Position numbers and translations under genes: made by a program
The notes under the pieces: model-generated
What the model was told of the DNA's origin: nothing
Databases searched by the model: none
What the model saw: the letters and a program-made list of their open reading frames with translations, nothing else
NCBI GenBank assembly: GCA_001751085.1
Contig: MAXP01000123.1
Location: forward strand, 1-12,169
DNA length: 12,169 nt
Direction: 5' to 3'
Source of the DNA: Desulfobacterales bacterium C00003060
GTDB taxonomy: Bacteria > Desulfobacterota > Desulfobacteria > Desulfobacterales > C00003060
Shown: piece by piece, positions 7,871 to 12,169 of the stretch
How positions within the stretch are numbered: position 1 is the first letter of the stretch
Layout: every line of letters starts with the position of its first letter

Positions 7871-8950
7871 TCATTGGTCGCTTGCTGCCGGCTGTTTACT
7901 CCCTTTGTCCCGATCAGCCGGTGCTGCTTCGGACTCCCCGGTTTCTTCCTTTGCCAATCCAAGCTCCTTACGCACCTTTTCCATGATTCGACCATACACA
8001 TCAGGGTGTTCCTTCAGGAAAGCCTTCACATTCTCCCTGCCCTGTCCAATCCGTTCCTGTTCAAAGGAATACCAGGCCCCGCTCTTGTCGATGACCTCGG
8101 TTTGAACCGCCATATCTAAAAGGTCACCGGCACTGGAGATCCCTTCTCCATACATGATGTCAAACTCAGCGTCTTTGAAAGGGGGTGCCAACTTGTTCTT
8201 GACCACCCTGACCCGAGTCCGGTTACCGATTATGTCCTGCCCGGACTTGATATGGCCAGTCCTCCGAATGTCAAGCCTCACTGATGAATAGAACTTAAGG
8301 GCATTCCCCCCTGGCGTAGTCTCCGGATTGCCAAACATCACCCCGATTTTTATCCGAATCTGATTAATAAAGATAACCGTTGTCATCGATTTGCTGATAC
8401 TGCTGGTTAGCTTCCTCAGGGCCTGCGACATAAGCCTGGCCTGAAGGCCTACGTGGACGTCCCCCATTTGACCTTCAATCTCTGCCCTGGGCACAAGCGC
8501 GGCAACCGAATCAATAACAATGACATCCAGGGCCCCGCTACGAACCAGGACCTCTGTGATCTCCAGGGCCTGCTCACCAGTGTCCGGCTGAGACACGAGC
8601 AGATCGTCGCAGTTTACCCCGAGCTTCCTGGCATAGATGACATCCATGGCATGCTCGGCGTCGACAAATGCCGCGATGCCGTCCTGTTTCTGGGCCTCAG
8701 CAACGATGTGAAGGGCCAGGGTAGTCTTGCCCGAGGATTCAGGACCAAAAACCTCTATAACCCGTCCTCGCGGGATACCTCCGATCCCCAAGGCACAGTC
8801 CAGGGCAAGTGATCCGGACGGAATAACAGCGATGTCTGCAACGACCTGGCTGCCCAATTTCATTATGGAACCCTTGCCGAACTGGCGTTCTATCTGTCCC
8901 ATTGCCGTTTCGACAGCCTTTTGCTTGTCCATGGATATGCTACTACCCAT
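7871..8950 (-). CDS. recA: Recombinase RecA
   Basis: RecA forms ATP-dependent filaments on single-stranded DNA, drives strand exchange and triggers LexA self-cleavage. The protein is 359 aa. Walker [10 protein letters not shown] is at residues 69-77, Walker B VIVIDS at 143-148, and the L2/DNA-binding signature includes [20 protein letters not shown] followed by [15 protein letters not shown]. The C-terminal tail of about 30 residues is rich in Glu, Asp, Ala and Ser but also contains Lys and Arg, so it is less acidic than the E. coli tail. GGAGGG lies 6 nt before the ATG; an internal ATG at codon 7 is less well placed. alaS follows almost directly and recX is absent from its frequent place between the two. 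Confidence 0.98.
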   Translation of the reverse strand: MGSSISMDKQKAVETAMGQIERQFGKGSIMKLGSQVVADIAVIPSGSLALDCALGIGGIPRGRVIEVFGPESSGKTTLALHIVAEAQKQDGIAAFVDAEHAMDVIYARKLGVNCDDLLVSQPDTGEQALEITEVLVRSGALDVIVIDSVAALVPRAEIEGQMGDVHVGLQARLMSQALRKLTSSISKSMTTVIFINQIRIKIGVMFGNPETTPGGNALKFYSSVRLDIRRTGHIKSGQDIIGNRTRVRVVKNKLAPPFKDAEFDIMYGEGISSAGDLLDMAVQTEVIDKSGAWYSFEQERIGQGRENVKAFLKEHPDVYGRIMEKVRKELGLAKEETGESEAAPADRDKGSKQPAASDQ

Positions 8951-8972
8951 TAGTTTCCCTCCCTCAGCAATA

Positions 8973-8993
8973 GTGAACAGGGCTTGAGTTCAC
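8973..8993. promoter_or_regulatory. Perfect dyad upstream of recA (SOS operator candidate)
   Basis: GTGAAC (8973-8978) and GTTCAC (8988-8993) are perfect reverse complements separated by 9 nt. They lie in the 44-nt gap between the thpR stop and the recA start, 23 nt from the recA ATG. The GAAC/GTTC half-sites recall LexA boxes of other phyla, but the spacing differs from the GAAC-N4-GTTC box of Gram-positives, so identity with a LexA site is only a suggestion. No T-run follows, so it is not an intrinsic terminator. Confidence 0.4.
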
Positions 8994-8994
8994 C

Positions 8995-9582
8995 TTAGGC
9001 ACTCCTGAATGGCGCCTCAGCCAGTTTGCTATAGATTGCACCACTTGGCCGTAAATCACTTTCAAACAGGACAACCGACCCGGCCGTAAACGGCTCAGTC
9101 TGAAAACCCTTTAACTCCTCCAGGGCCTCACCCAACTTGGTCCGATCAACACGATCTTTGACCCGGCCCAGTGTGAGATGTCCTTTGAAAGGACGCCTCT
9201 CCTTCGGGAACCCAAGGACTTTGAGTTGAGATTCCAAACGCCTCTGAAATGCACACAAGGCCTCAACGTCTCCAAGCACCCCTACCCAAACGACGCGGGG
9301 ACGTCGGATGTCCGGAAAGACACCGATCCCCTTCCCCTTAAGGGAAAAGGGCAAAAATTCCAGGCTGGCTTGCTCTATAGCGCCTCTGAGTTGCTCCAAA
9401 TCCCCCCGCCTGATATTTCCAAGAAACTTCAGGGTCAGATGCATGCCTTGTCTGCGAACCCACCTGATGCCAAAACCATATCCCTTAAGGGTTTCCTGCG
9501 CCTCTTGAATGGTCTGGAGGATCGATTCCGGTAGCTCAATAGCGATAAAGGCCCGTATCTTTTCAGGTAAATCATCAGGCAT
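8995..9582 (-). CDS. thpR: RNA 2',3'-cyclic phosphodiesterase (2H family, LigT-like)
   Basis: ThpR proteins are small cytosolic 2H phosphoesterases that open 2',3'-cyclic phosphates on RNA. They were first described as 2'-5' RNA ligases; their physiological role is unclear. The protein is 195 aa, typical for the family. Both catalytic HxTx tetrads are present: HLTL at 48-51, followed by KFLG, and HLTL at 135-138, followed by GRVK. The N-terminus IRAFIAIELPE is the usual first strand. The start ATG overlaps the pncC reading frame by 8 nt and has no visible Shine-Dalgarno, so translation probably depends on coupling. recA follows after 44 nt. Confidence 0.94.
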   Translation of the reverse strand: MPDDLPEKIRAFIAIELPESILQTIQEAQETLKGYGFGIRWVRRQGMHLTLKFLGNIRRGDLEQLRGAIEQASLEFLPFSLKGKGIGVFPDIRRPRVVWVGVLGDVEALCAFQRRLESQLKVLGFPKERRPFKGHLTLGRVKDRVDRTKLGEALEELKGFQTEPFTAGSVVLFESDLRPSGAIYSKLAEAPFRSA

Positions 9583-10066
9583 GGCTTATAGATTGACAAT
9601 ACTCTCTTATTTTGATCAAGGCTTCCTCTGAAGCCCTCTCTTTGACCCGTGCCCGGCTTCCTCTAAAGAGATACTTCCAGCAATACACGCCCTGATTGGA
9701 CGCCAATGACATGTGAACCGTGCCAACGGGTTTGTTAGGCATACCACCGGTCGGACCGGCAATCCCGCTGACCGCAAGGCCCAAGTCAGTCCCTGCCAGC
9801 CGTTTGATTCCGGTTGCCATTGCCCGGACACATGCCTCACTCACAGCCCCATGTTCTCTTATGACTTGGGAAGAAACACCCAAGAGTTCAATCTTGGAAC
9901 GGTTGCTGTAGGTTACGACCCCCCTTTCCAGATAATCCGAGCTGCCGGAGATGTTGGTCAGCCGGTGGCAGACCAACCCACCAGTGCACGATTCAGCCAC
10001 TGCAATGGTCATTCTTAAGAAAAGCAGCAGCCTCGCCACTTCCTGTTCAAGGGGATTATCTTCCAT
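9575..10066 (-). CDS. pncC: Nicotinamide-nucleotide amidohydrolase (stand-alone CinA C-terminal domain)
   Basis: PncC removes the amide from nicotinamide mononucleotide to give nicotinate mononucleotide, recycling NMN released, for example, by NAD-dependent DNA ligase. The protein is 163 aa, equal to the C-terminal domain of CinA without its MoCF-like N-terminal domain. Motifs are AESCTGGL (24-31, catalytic Ser26), YSNRSKIELLGV (53-64), GAVSE (73-77) and SGIAGPTGG (100-108). The ATG at 10066 gives a normal N-terminus, but only a weak ribosome-binding site is seen; an in-frame stop occurs six codons upstream. It is the first gene of the pncC-thpR-recA-alaS string. The MITE at 10171-10386 lies about 100 nt upstream. 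Confidence 0.93.
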   Translation of the reverse strand: MEDNPLEQEVARLLLFLRMTIAVAESCTGGLVCHRLTNISGSSDYLERGVVTYSNRSKIELLGVSSQVIREHGAVSEACVRAMATGIKRLAGTDLGLAVSGIAGPTGGMPNKPVGTVHMSLASNQGVYCWKYLFRGSRARVKERASEEALIKIREYCQSISHA

Positions 10067-10162
10067 GCAACGCAGCCGGCTCTACAAACCTCAACTCCTT
10101 TTTACAATTCCCTGCAGCAAACTCCATGGAATGCACTCATTCTTGCGGTTCAACTTCACATA

Positions 10163-10170
10163 CTATATCC
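10163..10170. repeat. Left copy of 8-bp target-site duplication
   Basis: The octamer CTATATCC directly abuts the left tip of the inverted-repeat element. It recurs at 10387-10394 directly outside the right tip. The match does not extend in either direction. Confidence 0.8.
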
Positions 10171-10386
10171 GGCATCCTTCACGACAAGTCAAAAGTAGTT
10201 TACACTTTGTTGATCTTCTGTTTTGGTAATGAAATTTGAAACTTGAAATGTGAAATTGGGAAAAACTCAAAAATGTAGCTGCGTTACCTAATTTCAAATT
10301 TCGAATTTCCAGTTTGAACATCGCCATTCAATTCGCATAATACACGCTTTTTCGAAAAAAGTGTAAACTGGTGAATGAAGGATGCC
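10171..10386. mobile_element. Non-coding MITE-like element, 216 bp, with terminal inverted repeats
   Basis: The terminal 11 bp are perfect inverted repeats: GGCATCCTTCA at 10171-10181 and its complement at 10376-10386. A second perfect 12-bp pair follows inside: AGTTTACACTTT at 10197-10208 and its complement at 10358-10369. A third imperfect 16-bp pair (14 matches) lies at 10245-10260 and 10287-10302, so the single strand could fold along most of its length. The left arm carries 9 extra bases between its first and second repeats. The interior is AT-rich, has GAAATTTGAAACTTGAAAT-like runs, and encodes no credible protein. Perfect 8-bp direct repeats flank it. ISL3 and IS1595 families make 8-bp duplications and often have tips starting with GG, so either could be the parent; this is a guess. 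Confidence 0.8.
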
Positions 10387-10394
10387 CTATATCC
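10387..10394. repeat. Right copy of 8-bp target-site duplication
   Basis: This is the octamer CTATATCC, identical to 10163-10170, directly abutting the right tip of the element. The remaining stretch to the purN stop (10395-10494) shows no gene and no convincing terminator. Confidence 0.8.
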
Positions 10395-10494
10395 ACATTG
10401 AAATCCTGATACTGGTGATTTGGATAACGGCTCTGAAAAATAGGAAATGCCTACTGGTCTGTCAAGCAAAAAGGAGAGATGCGGCCAAGGAGAA

Positions 10495-11295
10495 TTAGGT
10501 GGCAATTTCAACGATTTTTCTCCTGAACTCGGCACCGTTTTCCAGTGTATACGTCCGGGGAACCACCCTCAAACGGCCCGCTGCGAAAAACCGAATACAT
10601 TCGAGGTAAAGTTGCCATTCAAGCTTGAGACCTTTATCCCTGACCGTATCAATCGTGTCATCGTGAGTGATCTCAAAGGCTTTCTGCCCAATAATTGGTC
10701 CGGTATCTTCTCCGTAGTCAACAAAATGTACCGTGCAACCGCCCACCTTGCAGCCATAGCGATATGTGTCACCGTAGCCATCCACGCCTGGAAAGGACGG
10801 AAGGAGAGCTGGATGGATGTTCATGATCCGGGGTTGTGAAGGATCTGTATTCACACGGTCAATAAAGTACGGGGTAAGCATTCGCATGAAGCCTGCCAGG
10901 ACCAGAAGGTCAAACGGCCCGGCTGCCATTTCTCGAAGCAGGGCTGCCTCGAAAATGGCCCTCGTGCAAAAGTATCGCTCAGCCTTGATGCGGTCCGAAA
11001 AGGGAAGGGAAAGGCCTTGATCGTTCTGCTGAAGGCAAGTTTGCAGTTCAAAGTCCTTTGGAACCAGATCTTCCAGCGACCTTACACTCGTCTCTTTTTT
11101 TATGGTCTGGTAATCGACCACAAAGGTGGGAATGCCATGTTGCTGGGCCCTCTTGAGACCGTAGGCATCTGGGTTGTCTGAACCTACAAAGACAACCCTT
11201 GCGTCTATTTCCTTCGACTTGGATGCATCAATGATCGCCTGCAGATTGCTTCCGCCTCCAGAGATCAGGACGCCAACACGAATCTTGTGAACCAT
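10495..11295 (-). CDS. purN: Phosphoribosylglycinamide formyltransferase with internal insertion
   Basis: PurN transfers a formyl group from 10-formyl-THF to GAR in the third step of purine synthesis. The protein is 266 aa, against about 210 for E. coli PurN. Family motifs are GVLISGGGSNLQAI (residues 8-21), LAGFMRMLTP (133-142), NIHPALLPSFPG (159-170, catalytic Asn159 and His161) and HFVDYGEDTGPI (190-201, catalytic Asp197). The extra length is a charged segment at about 66-108, between the GIPTFVVDY strand and the FEAALL helix, plus a longer C-terminus. I chose the ATG at 11295 because it places the P-loop-like GGGSN at the usual distance from the start. A TTG 12 codons upstream is the alternative, and neither has a strong Shine-Dalgarno. 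purN is divergent from glnS. Confidence 0.95.
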   Translation of the reverse strand: MVHKIRVGVLISGGGSNLQAIIDASKSKEIDARVVFVGSDNPDAYGLKRAQQHGIPTFVVDYQTIKKETSVRSLEDLVPKDFELQTCLQQNDQGLSLPFSDRIKAERYFCTRAIFEAALLREMAAGPFDLLVLAGFMRMLTPYFIDRVNTDPSQPRIMNIHPALLPSFPGVDGYGDTYRYGCKVGGCTVHFVDYGEDTGPIIGQKAFEITHDDTIDTVRDKGLKLEWQLYLECIRFFAAGRLRVVPRTYTLENGAEFRRKIVEIAT

Positions 11296-11350
11296 GAATT
11301 TAGAACTATCAGCAGGCCTTGGGGCTGTCAACAGGAAATCAATTCTTACC

Positions 11351-11379
11351 TTGACTTTTAACCTGCCAAAATTTATAGT
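11351..11379 (+). promoter_or_regulatory. Sigma-70-type promoter of glnS
   Basis: TTGACT (11351-11356) and TATAGT (11374-11379) are separated by 17 nt, each one base from consensus. Transcription would start near 11386, giving a leader of about 44 nt. An inverted repeat (11363-11371 with 11383-11391, nine pairs including one G.T) spans the -10 box and the likely start point, and could be a regulatory site. Confidence 0.8.
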
Positions 11380-11429
11380 TTTTTTTGGTAGCCTTTAACA
11401 GAAAAAAATACAGAAAGGGTGCTGCAAAA

Positions 11430-12169
11430 ATGACTACAACCGATTCACCTCCCTCCTCGGATTTTATCCGAAGTATTATCGCCGAAGACATAAGAGCAAA
11501 CAAGAACAACGGTCGGATCGTGACTCGATTTCCACCGGAACCGAACGGATATCTCCATATTGGACACGCCAAGTCTATCTGCCTCAATTTTGGTATCGCC
11601 GCCGAAAACCAGGGAGGTGTTTGCCACTTGCGGTTCGATGACACAAATCCAAGCAAGGAAGAGGTTGAATATGTAAAATCGATCATGTCAGACGTTCGCT
11701 GGCTTGGATTCGATTGGGGTGACAACCTCTTCTACACATCTGACTACTTTGAGCAACTATATCAGTATGCCGTACGGTTAATCAAGGATGGCAAGGCATA
11801 CGTTTGCAGCCTGAGCGCACAACAAATCAGGGACTACCGTGGCACCTTGACTGATCCGGGCAAGGAGAGCCCCTATCGTACACGTTCGGTCAAAGAGAAC
11901 CTGGACTTGTTCGAGCGTATGCGGGCAGGTGAATTCGAGGACGGCTCCCACGTACTTCGGGCAAAAATCGATATGGCATCTCCAAATTTGAATATGCGAG
12001 ATCCGACGATCTACCGCATTCGACGGGTAGCACATCACAGGACGGGCAATAGATGGTGCATTTATCCGATGTACGACTTTAGCCATTGCCTTTCGGATTC
12101 CATCGAAGGCATCACACATTCAATTTGCACGCTGGAATTCGAAAACAATCGCCCGTTGTATGACTGGGT
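11430..12169 (+). CDS. glnS: Glutaminyl-tRNA synthetase, N-terminal part (runs off the window)
   Basis: GlnS charges tRNA-Gln with glutamine. The reading frame is open from the ATG at 11430 to the window edge: 246 codons plus 2 nt, out of roughly 550 in the family. Motifs seen are [18 protein letters not shown] with the class I HIGH element, [19 protein letters not shown], the WLGFDWG segment, and [18 protein letters not shown]. The [12 protein letters not shown] and DDTNPSKE context distinguishes GlnRS from GluRS. AAAGGG lies about 10 nt before the ATG. Presence of GlnRS means Gln-tRNA can be made directly here, although an amidotransferase route elsewhere in the genome is not excluded. Confidence 0.96.
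   Translation, partial: MTTTDSPPSSDFIRSIIAEDIRANKNNGRIVTRFPPEPNGYLHIGHAKSICLNFGIAAENQGGVCHLRFDDTNPSKEEVEYVKSIMSDVRWLGFDWGDNLFYTSDYFEQLYQYAVRLIKDGKAYVCSLSAQQIRDYRGTLTDPGKESPYRTRSVKENLDLFERMRAGEFEDGSHVLRAKIDMASPNLNMRDPTIYRIRRVAHHRTGNRWCIYPMYDFSHCLSDSIEGITHSICTLEFENNRPLYDW

Noticed and set aside
8973..8993. Calling the recA dyad a Gram-positive-type LexA box
   Set aside because: That box needs 4 nt between GAAC and GTTC; here there are 9, so it is listed only as an unidentified operator candidate.
10284..10535. Minus-strand open frame of 83 codons spanning the right half of the MITE and the purN end
   Set aside because: It crosses the element boundary and the purN stop, has no Shine-Dalgarno, and encodes low-complexity sequence from the repeats.
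11328..11333. Minus-strand TTGACA upstream of purN
   Set aside because: No acceptable -10 box at 16-18 nt; the nearest candidates are poor and would leave almost no leader, so I did not list a purN promoter.

Overview
The window comes from a bacterial chromosome of moderate GC. It is almost entirely housekeeping genes. The gene set and order fit a deltaproteobacterium (Desulfobacterota, for example a sulphate reducer or syntroph). The main clues are an AlaC-type aminotransferase, homoserine dehydrogenase and ApgM-type cluster, and a stand-alone pncC, thpR, recA, alaS string. The placement is inferred from protein style and gene order, not from a database search.

Layout. Positions 1-123 hold an initiator tRNA-Met on the minus strand with its own consensus promoter and a strong intrinsic terminator. 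Positions 169-3929 (minus) hold an amino-acid operon read alaC-type aminotransferase, hom, ApgM-like enzyme. The last two overlap by 4 nt, and the ApgM-like protein is a good candidate for an alternative homoserine kinase. Positions 3930-4172 are a divergent control region with a good promoter for the aminotransferase, two dyads and a leader dyad in front of purM (4173-5225, plus). purM meets alaS tail to tail, with overlapping stop codons.

Positions 5222-10066 (minus) hold pncC, thpR, recA and alaS packed as one block in that transcription order. A perfect dyad sits just upstream of recA. Positions 10495-11295 (minus) encode a PurN with a large internal insertion. glnS starts at 11430 (plus) from a near-consensus promoter and runs off the window.

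The least ordinary item is a 216-bp non-coding element at 10171-10386 between purN and pncC. It has 11-bp perfect terminal inverted repeats, further internal inverted repeats, and a perfect 8-bp direct repeat directly outside both ends. This is the signature of a MITE that made a target-site duplication. A 22-nt stretch matching one of its ends at 21 positions occurs in the purM leader at 4050-4071, so the repeat family appears twice in 12 kb. I see no CRISPR array, transposase gene, toxin-antitoxin pair, phage gene or defence system. I do not see a new multi-gene system here.
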